A stretch of DNA of 64,000 nucleotides from Caenimonas sp. SL110 (GCF_001044395.1 NZ_JANU01000023.1:62001-126000), one strand, 5' to 3'; counted from the stretch's first letter, positions 43,931-53,239 are shown. A program made the numbers and translations. Notes: a model not told the origin generated them from the sequence alone.

Positions 43931-45238
43931 GTGACCGCTACGCTCCTTGGATTTTTTATTGCCTTTGCACTCATCCTGGTGCAGGTGCCCATCGCCACGT
44001 CGCTCGGGCTGGTTGGCTTTGCCGGGGTCATCGTGCTCACGGGCTGGACGCCTGCGCTCAGCATGGTGGCAAACATCACGCGTGATTCCACGCTCGTGTA
44101 CACGCTGATCGTGCTGCCCCTGTTCGTGCTGATGGGCAACCTGGTGGCGGGCGCCGGCATCTCCGGCGATCTGTTTCGCGCAGCCCAGGCCATCATCGGT
44201 CGTCGACGCGGCGGTTTGGCCATGGCGACTGTTGCGGCTTGCGGCGGCTTCGGCGCGATCTGCGGCTCCAGCGTGGCTACCGCCGCAACGATGGGCAAGG
44301 TGGCCATTCCTGCCATGCGCCGCCTGGGTTACGGCGACTCGCTGTCGTCGGCGGCCGTGGCCGCGGGCGGCACGCTGGGCATCCTGATTCCGCCTTCCAT
44401 CATCATGGTGGTTTACGGCGTCGCAACCCAGACGCACATCGGCATGCTGTTTGCCGCGGGCATCGTCCCGGGACTGATTGCCATTGTCGGCTACATGGCG
44501 GCGGTGAAGTACAGCGTGTGGCGCGATCCCGCCGTCGCGCCCATGGCCGACGAGGCCGAGAAGCCCGACATGCCTGCGCTTTTGCGCTCGCTATGGCCGG
44601 TGCTGGTGATCTTTGGCGTGGTGATGGGTGGCATCTACGGCGGCTTTTTTACCTCGATCGAGGCATCGGGCATCGGTGCCGTGGCGGCGCTGCTCTTCGC
44701 GCTGACGCGCCACAGCCTCAAGCTGGCTGACATCTACGAGATCTTTGCGGACACGGCGCGCACCTCGGCCATGATGTTCGGGATCATCCTGGGTGCCGCG
44801 CTGTTTGGCGAGTTCGTCAACATCACAGGGGTTCATGAGGGCCTGTTGCGGGTGGTGCGGGACAGTGGGTTGCCCAACTTCGGGATCATCCTGCTGATGA
44901 TCGCCGTCTACCTGGTGCTCGGCTGCGTGCTCGAAAGCCTGTCGATGATCCTGCTGACAGTGCCCATCTTCTTTCCCATCATCAAGGCCATGGGTTACGA
45001 CCCGGTGTGGTTCGGAATCCTGATCGTGGTCGTGGTCGAGATCGGCCTGATCACGCCGCCCATCGGCGTGAACCTGTTCGTCATCCGCTCGGTCATGCCC
45101 GACATCCAGATGATGACGGTGATTCGCGGTGTGATTCCGTTCATCGTGGTGGACCTGGTGCGTGTGCTGCTGATCGCGGCTGTGCCGGCCCTGTCGCTGT
45201 GGTTGCCGCAACTCATGTTCAAGGCCGCCAGTGGATAA
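43931..45238 (+). CDS. TRAP transporter large permease (DctM family)
   Basis: This 435-residue membrane protein has about 12 segments and the DctM features PLFVLMGNLVAGAGISGDLF, CGGFGAICGSSVATAATMGKVAIPAM and GILIPPSIIMVVYGV. It is the sodium-driven channel of the TRAP system. It starts with GTG four bases after dctQ and overlaps the phosphotransferase gene by eight bases. Confidence 0.92.
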   Translation: MTATLLGFFIAFALILVQVPIATSLGLVGFAGVIVLTGWTPALSMVANITRDSTLVYTLIVLPLFVLMGNLVAGAGISGDLFRAAQAIIGRRRGGLAMATVAACGGFGAICGSSVATAATMGKVAIPAMRRLGYGDSLSSAAVAAGGTLGILIPPSIIMVVYGVATQTHIGMLFAAGIVPGLIAIVGYMAAVKYSVWRDPAVAPMADEAEKPDMPALLRSLWPVLVIFGVVMGGIYGGFFTSIEASGIGAVAALLFALTRHSLKLADIYEIFADTARTSAMMFGIILGAALFGEFVNITGVHEGLLRVVRDSGLPNFGIILLMIAVYLVLGCVLESLSMILLTVPIFFPIIKAMGYDPVWFGILIVVVVEIGLITPPIGVNLFVIRSVMPDIQMMTVIRGVIPFIVVDLVRVLLIAAVPALSLWLPQLMFKAASG

Positions 45239-46325
45239 GCGTGACCATATGACAGAGATCGCATCGCCATCGCCGCGTGCATTGGACCTGGCACCCGAGT
45301 GCCTGGGTCCGCGCCTGGAGGCATTCCTGCAGGGGCACTGGAAGGCACCGGTCCGGCTGTCGAACTGGAAGCGGTTTCCGGCCGGCTTCTCATGGGTGAC
45401 GCTGGGTTGCAGCGCTGCCGTGCAGCAAGCGGGAGCCCAACGCACGGTCGAGCTGATCCTGCGCATCGGCGACCCCAAGGGCCTGCTCGCTCCGTATCAG
45501 GCCAGACCCGAATTCATGGTGCTGCAGGCGCTGCAGGCGGTGCCCGGATTGCCGGTTCCGGTCGTGCACGCTTACAGCGATGACGCAAGCATCATTGGAG
45601 CGCCTTTCCTGATCACCGGCCGTGTGCAGGGCGACACGCCCATGCCATGGAAGGGCGACGCGCAAGGCCGTCGTGCTTCAGACAATGAAGCCCTCTCGCA
45701 GGACTTCACGGACGCCATGGCGGCCCTGCACCGGGTTGACTGGCGGGGCACACCCTTGGGCCAGTTGTGGGCTGCAGCGCGCCCCGACACTGTCGCGCGT
45801 GACCAGTTGCGCCACTGGGCCCGCCACGCGGGCATGCTGGACGCCGCGACCACGGCGGTGCCGCCCCAGATGCACTACGCGATGCGCTGGCTGGACCGTG
45901 AGGCACCGGTGGCCGACCAGGTCACCATCGTTCATGGCGACTTTCGGGTTGGCAATTTCCTGCAGCAGGACGGCCGCATCACGGCCATCCTTGACTGGGA
46001 GCTGGTACATGCCGGCGACCCGCTGGAGGACATTGCCTGGGCCGGCTTGCGTGTGTTTGCAGCAGGCACGCCGCGCATCGGCGGGCTGATCGAGCGCGAG
46101 ACCTTCAACCGGCGCTACGCCGAAATGGCGGGTGTGCGGCTGCGGCCCGACGTCATCCACTACTACGAAGTGCTGGGCCTGTTCAAGAGCGCGTCCATGC
46201 TGATGGGCGCCACGCAACGGGTAGCCTGCGGCAGCGCGCGTGACGTGCGCATGGCATCGATGGGCTTCCAGCTCGCCTCGACCTTGCTGGAGATGAACCG
46301 CCTGATCACGCAGGCTCCCAGATGA
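45231..46325 (+). CDS. Phosphotransferase family protein (APH/ACAD10-like kinase fold)
   Basis: This 364-residue protein-kinase-like fold protein of the aminoglycoside-phosphotransferase superfamily has the catalytic loop IVHGDFRVGNFL and the metal motif AILDWELVHAGDPLEDIAW intact. Members beside acyl-CoA genes are thought to phosphorylate hydroxyacyl-CoA type compounds (as in ACAD10/11) rather than antibiotics. GTG 45231 overlaps the dctM stop; ATG 45249 is an alternative start. It ends in an ATGA overlap with a small unknown gene. Confidence 0.8.
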   Translation: MDKRDHMTEIASPSPRALDLAPECLGPRLEAFLQGHWKAPVRLSNWKRFPAGFSWVTLGCSAAVQQAGAQRTVELILRIGDPKGLLAPYQARPEFMVLQALQAVPGLPVPVVHAYSDDASIIGAPFLITGRVQGDTPMPWKGDAQGRRASDNEALSQDFTDAMAALHRVDWRGTPLGQLWAAARPDTVARDQLRHWARHAGMLDAATTAVPPQMHYAMRWLDREAPVADQVTIVHGDFRVGNFLQQDGRITAILDWELVHAGDPLEDIAWAGLRVFAAGTPRIGGLIERETFNRRYAEMAGVRLRPDVIHYYEVLGLFKSASMLMGATQRVACGSARDVRMASMGFQLASTLLEMNRLITQAPR

Positions 46326-46792
46326 ATATTGCACTCGCCCGGCTGGTCGAAGCACTCTGCCAGACGCTGCAGGACAACGTGCGGCCCGAGTTGCAGACCG
46401 ACCATGCGCGCGGTCAACTGGCCGCCGTGCTGGACATCCTGGGCAAGCTGGGTTCGATGGCGGTGTGGTCGCCCGAGGCGGCTGCGCAGCAGGCTGCAGT
46501 GTTGACCGAGGCCTGCGCGGACGTCCGGGCGCGCGTGCTCGAGGCGGGCATCGAGCTGCAACTGCCACCACCTGCAAGGACGGGCGAGCACGACGACGCG
46601 CTGGCGGCTGCGCAGGTGCACCTGATTGAACTCACCGACTGGTTGTTTGACGCGGGTGCTGCCTTGCCAGGCCCGGTCCATGCCGGCATTGACGCGATCT
46701 TGCGGCAGGCCATGCGGGAACAACTCATCATCCAGCGCAAGCTGATTCCGCTCACTGATTTTGGCGCGATGACCACAGCCGCGAATCCGTGA
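46322..46792 (+). CDS. Hypothetical protein
   Basis: I do not recognise this 156-residue protein. It looks all-helical, with no signal, membrane segment or Cys motif beyond scattered residues. It is bound by an ATGA overlap to the phosphotransferase gene, so the two products may act together. It ends 24 bases before the next gene. Coding is supported by the overlap and the normal codon bias. Confidence 0.7.
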   Translation: MNIALARLVEALCQTLQDNVRPELQTDHARGQLAAVLDILGKLGSMAVWSPEAAAQQAAVLTEACADVRARVLEAGIELQLPPPARTGEHDDALAAAQVHLIELTDWLFDAGAALPGPVHAGIDAILRQAMREQLIIQRKLIPLTDFGAMTTAANP

Positions 46793-46816
46793 GCGGCCCA
46801 CAGACAAAGAACTCCC

Positions 46817-47932
46817 ATGATCACACCTCAAGACGACCTGCTGGGCCACCAGACCCCCGGCACTTTCGCGCAAGCCGGCAACGGCGATCCGCGCTTCACC
46901 GAGCGTTACTGGTACACCGCTCATCCGGTGGACGGCACACCGCTCATCATCGATATCGGCCTGGGGTACTACCCCAATCGCGGCGTGATGGACTGCTTTG
47001 CGGGCGTGACGGTGGGTCGCACGCAGCACAACTTTCGCGCCTCGCGCCAGCTCGGTGCGAATCCGCTTGAGACCGCCGTAGGCCCGCTTCGCCTGGTCAT
47101 GGTGCAGGGCCTGCAGGAACATCGGCTCACCCTGTCTGACAACGCATCCGGTCTGTCGTTCGACCTGACCTTTGAAGCCAGCTTTCCGGCAGCACAGGAA
47201 AAACAGAGTTTTCGCGAACGCAAGGGGCAGGTCGACGAGGACCTGGCGCGGGTTGCACAACTGGGGCGATATCGCGGCTGGCTTGTGGTCGATGGCGTAC
47301 GCCATGAGCTCACGCCCTCGACCTGGTGGGGCCAGCGCGACCGCTCATGGGGCATCCGCTCGGAGATGCGCACGGATTTCGCCAATCCACCCATGCAGCA
47401 GCACAGCAATTTTTTCTGGACGTGGTCGATGTTCCAGTGCGAGACGGTGGGCGTCTCCATCTTCATGAAAGAGCGCGAGGCCGGCAAGCCGTACTACCTG
47501 TCGGGGGCCGAGTTCGTGCGCCCGCCTGACGGGAGCGTGCGCAAGCGCGAAGCCGTGTCCGCCACCCACGACATCCAGTGGGCCGATGACCCGTTGGGCC
47601 AGAGCATGGAAAGTGCGACCTTGCGGCTTGACTTTGAAGAAGGCCCGCCGCGCGTGCTCCAGCTCCAGGCCCTTCCCACCCGCTTCTATCTCAAGGGCGG
47701 CCTGTATGGCGGCTATGGCGGCTGGAATCACGGCGACGACAGGGGCGTCTATGCCCAGGCGCATGACATGTGGAACCTGGACGATGCACAGACCCGCGAA
47801 CGAGCGCGCACCTTGTCTGACCATGTGGTCCGTGTGACGACGGACGGCCTGTCTGGAATCGGGATCAGCGAATACGGCGTGGCGCAGGGTTTCGCACGCT
47901 ACCCCGCGCCGCAGCGCTTTCCCGCGCTGTGA
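46817..47932 (+). CDS. Hypothetical protein, possible AttH/CrtC-like lipocalin fold
   Basis: This 371-residue protein is of unsure function. The WWGQRDRSWGIRSE segment (about residues 173-186) resembles the D-x-SWG motif of AttH/CrtC-like beta-barrel proteins, including carotenoid hydratases. The Trp- and Tyr-rich FYLKGGLYGGYGGWNHGDDRG stretch also fits a large beta-barrel. There is no signal peptide. It lies between the phosphotransferase pair and an acyl-CoA ligase, so a role on a hydrophobic, isoprenoid-like substrate is possible but not shown. Confidence 0.65.
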   Translation: MITPQDDLLGHQTPGTFAQAGNGDPRFTERYWYTAHPVDGTPLIIDIGLGYYPNRGVMDCFAGVTVGRTQHNFRASRQLGANPLETAVGPLRLVMVQGLQEHRLTLSDNASGLSFDLTFEASFPAAQEKQSFRERKGQVDEDLARVAQLGRYRGWLVVDGVRHELTPSTWWGQRDRSWGIRSEMRTDFANPPMQQHSNFFWTWSMFQCETVGVSIFMKEREAGKPYYLSGAEFVRPPDGSVRKREAVSATHDIQWADDPLGQSMESATLRLDFEEGPPRVLQLQALPTRFYLKGGLYGGYGGWNHGDDRGVYAQAHDMWNLDDAQTRERARTLSDHVVRVTTDGLSGIGISEYGVAQGFARYPAPQRFPAL

Positions 47933-47951
47933 GTGCAGCAAGGAGCCGGCC

Positions 47952-49508
47952 ATGATGCAATTGACCCAAGCCCTCACCCGCGCCGTGCAGACGCGCAGCC
48001 GCAGCACGGCGACTGTCTATCGCGACCGCAAGCGGACCTGGGGCGAGATTGGCGAGCGCGTGCCGCGGCTGGCTGCCGGATTGCGCGCGCTTGGATTGCA
48101 GCCCGGTGACCGGCTCGCGGTGCTCTCGCTCAACAGCGACAACTACATCGAGCTCTTCTTCGCAGCCGCCTGGGCCAACCTGGTGCTGGTGCCGCTGAAC
48201 ACGCGCTGGGCTGTGCCGGAAAACATCTACACCCTCAAGGATGCCGGTTGCGTCGCGCTCATCGTGGACGATGCGTTCGCGGGCCATGTGCCGGAATTGC
48301 TCAACGGCCATGCGATGGCGCACGTGCTGTATTGGGGCGATGGCCAGGCACAGCACGGCATGAAGGATTGCGAAGCACTCATCCGCGAGACCGCGCCCAT
48401 CGCCGATGCGTGCGGCGAGGGCGACGACCTGTGCGGCATCTACTACACCGGGGGCACCACGGGTCACCCCAAGGGCGTGATGCTGTCGCACAAGAACTTT
48501 TGCGCAGCATCGGTCAACTGGATCGCCACGCTGCATTTCTCGGAAGACACGGTGTACATGCATTCAGCCGGGCTGTTCCACCTGGCCGGTGCGTCCCCGG
48601 CCTTTGCGTTGACGATGGCTGGCGGCACCCATGTCTGCCTGCCCAAGTTCGATGCAATCCTCGCGTTCGAGGCGATCCAGCAGCACCGCATCAACTACGT
48701 GCTGTTTGTCCCGACGATGATCAACATGATGCTGAACCATCCGGACTTCGACCGGTATGACCTCACCAGCGTGCGCTATTGCGAGTACGGCGCATCGCCC
48801 ATGCCCGATGCGGTGCTGGCTGCGGCGATCCAGAAGTTGCCTTCGTGGGAATTCATCCAGGGCTACGGCATGACGGAATCGGCTGCACTCACCGTGAGCC
48901 TGCCGTGGAAGTACCACTTCGACGGCCCCCACGGCAAGGCGAGGCGGCAGGCGGCCGGTCGCGCCGCGTATGGCGTCGATGTGAAGATCGTCGATCCACA
49001 GGGGCTGGAACTGCCGCGTGGCGAGATCGGCGAAATCGCTGTGCGCGGCGCGCAGGTGATGCTGGGCTACTGGAACAAGCCCGAAGCGACGGCGGCGGCG
49101 CTGCGCAACGGCTGGATGCACACCGGCGACGGCGCCTACATGGATGAAGACGGCTTTGTCTTCATCGTGGACCGCGTAAAAGACATGATCATCAGCGGGG
49201 GCGAGAACATCTATTCGCGCGAAGTCGAGAACGCGGTGCATGCGCACCCCGCCGTGCGCGAGTGCGCCGCCATCGGTGTGCCTGACGACAAGTGGGGCGA
49301 GGCCGTGCTGGCGATCGTGACGCTCAAGGACGGCCAGCGCGCGAGCGCCGAAGAGATCATCGCGCACTGCCACACGCTGATCGCCAACTACAAGTGTCCG
49401 CGCAAGGTGGAGTTTCGCGATGCGCTGCCGCTTTCCGGCGCGGGCAAGATCATGAAGAACGTGTTGCGCGATCCGTACTGGCAGGGCAAGACACGGTCGG
49501 TGAACTAG
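47952..49508 (+). CDS. AMP-dependent acyl-CoA synthetase
   Basis: This 518-residue ANL-superfamily ligase has the P-loop YYTGGTTGHPKGVMLSHKNF (about residue 165), GYGMTESAAL, the adenylate motif TGDGAYMDEDGFVFIVDRVKD and a C-terminal Lys in SGAGKIMKNVLR. It activates a free acid to its CoA ester, and its length matches medium/long-chain or cyclohexanecarboxylate-type ligases. AAGGAGCC precedes two in-frame ATGs (47952, 47955). Its stop shares the CTAG bases with the stop of the convergent TetR gene. Confidence 0.87.
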   Translation: MMQLTQALTRAVQTRSRSTATVYRDRKRTWGEIGERVPRLAAGLRALGLQPGDRLAVLSLNSDNYIELFFAAAWANLVLVPLNTRWAVPENIYTLKDAGCVALIVDDAFAGHVPELLNGHAMAHVLYWGDGQAQHGMKDCEALIRETAPIADACGEGDDLCGIYYTGGTTGHPKGVMLSHKNFCAASVNWIATLHFSEDTVYMHSAGLFHLAGASPAFALTMAGGTHVCLPKFDAILAFEAIQQHRINYVLFVPTMINMMLNHPDFDRYDLTSVRYCEYGASPMPDAVLAAAIQKLPSWEFIQGYGMTESAALTVSLPWKYHFDGPHGKARRQAAGRAAYGVDVKIVDPQGLELPRGEIGEIAVRGAQVMLGYWNKPEATAAALRNGWMHTGDGAYMDEDGFVFIVDRVKDMIISGGENIYSREVENAVHAHPAVRECAAIGVPDDKWGEAVLAIVTLKDGQRASAEEIIAHCHTLIANYKCPRKVEFRDALPLSGAGKIMKNVLRDPYWQGKTRSVN

Positions 49509-50140
49509 AAGCCTGCTCCCGCCGCCGGTTCCGCGCCCGGCAAGAGTTGGGCACCGCGAAATCCGTTGATGAAAAGATCAGAGATCCGCTGTGCCAACTC
49601 CGCCGGCGCGATCGAGCCATTGCGCCGGTACCAGGTAAATGTCCAGATCATCATTCCGTACAGCAGCAGCGCATAGGGCGTCTCCAGCTTCTGCTGGGAC
49701 ATGAGCTGGGGGTTGATCTCGCGCAGCAGGCCTTCGAGCAAGCTGGTCATTTCCACTTCCAGCTTGCGCACATGTTCGCGTTGCCCGCGCGGAAGAAACT
49801 TCAGGTCGTTCATCAGCATGATGTGCTCATCGCGCGAGCGTGCAGCGCCTTGCACGAAGCTGTCGATGAACAGGCCGAACCGCTCTTCGGCCGGCAGGGG
49901 CAAGTGAATAATGCGCGCGAGGTCCGCGGCCTGCTGCGTGATGTGCTCGTGCACGATCGCATAGAGCAGGTCTTCCTTGCTCGGGAAGTAATGGTAGAGA
50001 TGCGACTTGGACGTGCCGCAGGCCTGGGCGACGTCCATCATCGTCGCCACATCGAAACCCTTGCGCGCAATCAGCGTCGCGGCCTTGCCGAGAATTGCGT
50101 TGCGCTTGTCATCGTAATCGTGCGCTCGAACCCTTGTCAT
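49505..50140 (-). CDS. TetR-family regulator 1
   Basis: This 211-residue repressor has an N-terminal helix-turn-helix (about residues 10-57: KRNAILGKAATLIARKGFDVATMMDVAQACGTSKSHLYHYFPSKEDLLYAIV) and a variable ligand domain. It faces operator D across a short gap and is a likely reader of the 20-bp palindromes. It is clearly similar to the TetR at 58385. Acyl-CoA thioesters are common inducers for this type. A CAGGAGAGG site precedes the ATG. Confidence 0.88.
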   Translation of the reverse strand: MTRVRAHDYDDKRNAILGKAATLIARKGFDVATMMDVAQACGTSKSHLYHYFPSKEDLLYAIVHEHITQQAADLARIIHLPLPAEERFGLFIDSFVQGAARSRDEHIMLMNDLKFLPRGQREHVRKLEVEMTSLLEGLLREINPQLMSQQKLETPYALLLYGMMIWTFTWYRRNGSIAPAELAQRISDLFINGFRGAQLLPGAEPAAGAGF

Positions 50141-50198
50141 GTGCCTCTCCTGCCTCAGGTGATGACCGCTTGCATCCGCGATCCATCGGTCTTATAGT

Positions 50199-50218
50199 TA
50201 GACCGACGAGTCGGACTA
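50199..50218. promoter_or_regulatory. Operator D of the shared palindrome family
   Basis: The palindrome TAGACCGACGAGTCGGACTA lies between tetR 1 and the ferredoxin reductase, 59 and 36 bases from their starts. It overlaps a TATAAA (50217-50222) that could be the -10 of the reductase promoter. It would allow self-control of tetR 1. Confidence 0.8.
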
Positions 50219-50253
50219 TAAATCATCGGCTCAGCAACCAGACTAGGGAAAGC

Positions 50254-51531
50254 ATGGAGACAACGCACAACGCACTCGTCATCGTAGGCGCTGGACACGC
50301 GGGTAGCGAGCTTGCCGTGTCGGCGCGTCAGCAGGGATGGACCGGGCCCATCCTGCTGTTGGGTGACGAGCCGTTCATGCCGTATCACCGGCCACCATTG
50401 TCCAAGGCTTTCCTGGCGGGCAAGGTCGATGCCCAGTCGTTGCTGCTGCGTTCGCAGTGGGCCTACGACGCGGCGAACATCACGCTCATGCCGGGTGTGC
50501 GGGTCAAGCGCATCGATCGCGCCGCGCGCACGGTTGAACTGGCAGACGGCACCCATCTGGCCTACGCGAAGCTTGCGCTTTGCACGGGTGGCAGGCCGCG
50601 CCTGCTGGCCTGCGCCGGCATCGATGCGCACAAGCCGCCGTCCAATCTGCTCTACCTGCGCACGCAGAAGGACGCGCTCGCTATTGCCGGGCACCTGAAA
50701 CCGGGCGCGCGCCTGGTCGTCATCGGCGGCGGCTATGTCGGGCTCGAAGTCGCGGCATCGGCGATTGCGCTGGGCGCGCGCGTGACGCTGCTCGAAGCGC
50801 AACCTCGCGTGCTCGCGCGCGTCGCCGGTCCCGAACTGTCGAAGTTCTATGAAGGCGTGCACCGCGCCGCAGGTGTCGATGTGCGCACGGGCGTCTCGAT
50901 GCGCGCGGTGCATACAGAGGCGGGGCGAATCGTGAGGATCGAATGCGAGGACGGTGAGAGCTTCGACGCGGACGTCGTTGTCGCGGGCCTGGGCATGCTG
51001 GTCAATGACGAAGCGGCGCGCGCAGCGGGCCTTGCAACCGACGCGGGCCTGGAAGTCGACGAGAACGCCTGCACACGCGATCCCGACATCGTTGCGGCCG
51101 GTGACTGCACCGTTCACTTCGACAAGCTCTACGGCCGCACGATCCGGCTCGAATCGGTGCCCAACGCGCTGGAGCAGGCGCGCAGTGCGGCCGCATGGCT
51201 GTGCGGCAAGAGCAAGCCCAACCAGGGCGTGCCGTGGTTCTGGTCGGATCAATATGACCTCAAGCTGCAGATGGTGGGCCTGTCGCAGGGCTATGACCGG
51301 TGCGTCATCCGGGGCGACACGGCTTCCCGAAGTTTCTGCGCGTTCTACCTGCAGGGTGATCGACTGCTTGCGGTTGACGCGGTCAATCGGGCGGGTGATT
51401 TCATGGCCGCCAAGCGGGCGCTGGCGCAGCCTGTGTTCCTGCCGCCCGAGCTCGATCTGGCCGATGAAAACCATTCGCTGAAGGATGTCTTTGCGGCGGC
51501 AAAATCCGCCCCGATTACGGGTAATCACTAA
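50254..51531 (+). CDS. Ferredoxin reductase (FAD, BphA4/putidaredoxin reductase type)
   Basis: This 425-residue reductase has an N-terminal FAD loop VGAGHAGSELA (about residues 11-21), FMPYHRPPLSKAFLAG, a second NAD loop VVIGGGYVGLEVAASA, and AAGDCTVHF near residue 285. It transfers electrons from NADH to a [2Fe-2S] ferredoxin, most likely the one at 26419, for the Rieske oxygenase at 26860. ATG 50254 is chosen because the longer frame from 50095 runs through operator D. Confidence 0.88.
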   Translation: METTHNALVIVGAGHAGSELAVSARQQGWTGPILLLGDEPFMPYHRPPLSKAFLAGKVDAQSLLLRSQWAYDAANITLMPGVRVKRIDRAARTVELADGTHLAYAKLALCTGGRPRLLACAGIDAHKPPSNLLYLRTQKDALAIAGHLKPGARLVVIGGGYVGLEVAASAIALGARVTLLEAQPRVLARVAGPELSKFYEGVHRAAGVDVRTGVSMRAVHTEAGRIVRIECEDGESFDADVVVAGLGMLVNDEAARAAGLATDAGLEVDENACTRDPDIVAAGDCTVHFDKLYGRTIRLESVPNALEQARSAAAWLCGKSKPNQGVPWFWSDQYDLKLQMVGLSQGYDRCVIRGDTASRSFCAFYLQGDRLLAVDAVNRAGDFMAAKRALAQPVFLPPELDLADENHSLKDVFAAAKSAPITGNH

Positions 51532-51573
51532 GGGGTCGTACCCGTGATGTGCGCCCATAATCCAGTCCATTCA

Positions 51574-51593
51574 AAGACCGACGCGACGGTCTA
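51574..51593. promoter_or_regulatory. Operator E of the shared palindrome family
   Basis: The palindrome AAGACCGACGCGACGGTCTA lies 25 bases before the ATPase gene at 51618, which heads the second Liv operon. It also overlaps a TCTAAC (51590-51595) that could be a -10 element. Confidence 0.78.
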
Positions 51594-51617
51594 ACAATAC
51601 AGGAAAAGAACACCCCG

Positions 51618-52448
51618 ATGGTTCCCGTTCCAGATCCCAAGACTGCAGTGCCACCGGCCCTGGCAGTGCACAACATACAGATCGTCTATGGCGGCGCGAT
51701 CGAGGCCGTGCGCGACGTATCGCTGGAGGTGCGCCCCGGACAGATCGTTGCCTTGCTCGGCTCCAATGGCGCTGGCAAGTCCACCGTGCTCAAGGCCATT
51801 TCGGGTGTGCTCGATGCCGAAGACGGCGTGATCGAAAAAGGCTCGATTCACCTGAACGGCGAGCCGATCGAACGCGAGCCGGCACCGCGCATCGTGCGCC
51901 GCGGCATGGTGCAGGTGCCCGAAGGCCGCAGGTTGTTCGGCACGCTGACGGTCGATGAGAACCTGATCGCCGGCGCTCACCTGCAAAGCAGCGCCGAGAT
52001 GGGCAAGGGCAAGGACTATGTCTATTCACTGTTCCCGCGCCTGGCCGACCGGCGCAAGCAGATCGCGGGCTATCTGTCCGGCGGCGAGCAGCAGATGGTG
52101 GCCATCGGCCGCGCGCTCATGAGCCAGCCCAAGGTGCTGGCACTCGATGAGCCTTCGCTCGGACTTGCGCCGCTGATCGTGAGCGAGATCTTTTCGTGCA
52201 TCGCCAAGCTGCGCGAAACGAACGGCCTCACCATCTTGCTGGTCGAGCAGAACGCCAGCCGCGCGCTGGCGATTGCCGACTACGCCTACATCATGGAAAA
52301 CGGCCGCGTCGTGCTCGATGGCACCAGCGACCAGTTGCGCAGCAACGCAGACGTGCGCGAGTTCTACCTCGGCATTTCGGCGCAACCGGGCCGCACCAGC
52401 ATGAAGGACGTCAAGCACTACAAGCGTCGCAAGAGGTGGCTGTCATGA
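51618..52448 (+). CDS. livF: Liv ABC transporter ATPase LivF (second set)
   Basis: This 276-residue ATPase has Walker A GSNGAGKS near residue 53, VQVPEGRRLFGTLTVDENL, the LSGGEQQMVAIGRAL signature and LALDEPSLGLAP. It is longer than the first LivF by a basic tail (SMKDVKHYKRRKRWLS). It leads the operon livF-livG-fadD-livH-livM-livK, an order different from the first set, and is controlled by operator E. Confidence 0.9.
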   Translation: MVPVPDPKTAVPPALAVHNIQIVYGGAIEAVRDVSLEVRPGQIVALLGSNGAGKSTVLKAISGVLDAEDGVIEKGSIHLNGEPIEREPAPRIVRRGMVQVPEGRRLFGTLTVDENLIAGAHLQSSAEMGKGKDYVYSLFPRLADRRKQIAGYLSGGEQQMVAIGRALMSQPKVLALDEPSLGLAPLIVSEIFSCIAKLRETNGLTILLVEQNASRALAIADYAYIMENGRVVLDGTSDQLRSNADVREFYLGISAQPGRTSMKDVKHYKRRKRWLS

Positions 52449-53239
52449 ACGATTTCACCCATGTGACCCCGGTGCTGGATGTGCGCGGGATTTCCAAGCG
52501 ATTCGGCGGCGTGAAGGCCGTGGACAACGTGAGCCTCACCGTGATGCCCGGCGAGATCGTGAGCCTGATCGGGCCGAACGGCGCGGGCAAGACCACGACC
52601 TTCAACCTCATCAGCGGCGTGCTGCCGCCCAGTGAGGGGCAGATCTTTTTGCACGGCAAGGACACGGCGGGGCTGAAGTCCAGCGACTTCGCGCGCGCTG
52701 GCATTGGCCGCACCTTTCAGAATCTCGCGTTGTTCCGGCAAGGCACGGTGGTCGAGAACCTGCTGGTCGGACGCCACATCCATTTCAACTACACGCTGCT
52801 GGAAACCCTGGCTTTCTGGGGCCGCCCCCGGCGCGAAGAGATTGCCGCACGCGAAAAAGTCGAGCGGGTGATCGAGTTCCTGGAAATCGAGGAGCTGCGT
52901 GACAAGCCTGTATCGCAGCTGGCCTACGGGCAGCAAAAACGTGTCGAGCTGGGACGTGCCCTGGCCTGCGAGCCGACGCTGCTCTTGCTCGATGAAATCG
53001 TCGCGGGCATGAACCGCGAAGAAAAGGAAGACATCGCGCGATTCACGCTGGACATCCGCGACGAGTTCGGCATTGCGGTGCTGATGATTGAACATGACAT
53101 GCAGGTGGTGATGGACCTTTCCGATCGCGTCTATGTGCTGGACTTCGGCCAGCTGATTGCCCACGGCACGCCCGCAGAAGTGGCGGCGGACCCGATGGTG
53201 CTGCAGGCCTATCTGGGCGAGGAGTCGGGTCATGCTTGA
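52445..53239 (+). CDS. livG: Liv ABC transporter ATPase LivG (second set)
   Basis: This 264-residue ATPase has Walker A GPNGAGKT near residue 42, the GIGRTFQNLALFRQGTVVENLLVGRH block and LAYGQQKRVELGRAL signature. After Walker B it reads LLLLDEIVAGMN; LivG proteins normally have DEPAAGMN, so the Pro is replaced by Ile. ATG 52445 overlaps the livF stop (ATGA). The end overlaps the acyl-CoA ligase by eight bases. Confidence 0.9.
   Translation: MNDFTHVTPVLDVRGISKRFGGVKAVDNVSLTVMPGEIVSLIGPNGAGKTTTFNLISGVLPPSEGQIFLHGKDTAGLKSSDFARAGIGRTFQNLALFRQGTVVENLLVGRHIHFNYTLLETLAFWGRPRREEIAAREKVERVIEFLEIEELRDKPVSQLAYGQQKRVELGRALACEPTLLLLDEIVAGMNREEKEDIARFTLDIRDEFGIAVLMIEHDMQVVMDLSDRVYVLDFGQLIAHGTPAEVAADPMVLQAYLGEESGHA

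Noticed and set aside
45231-46325. Antibiotic (aminoglycoside) resistance gene
   Set aside because: The fold is shared, but the context is acyl-CoA and transport genes; this matches the ACAD10/11-like group.
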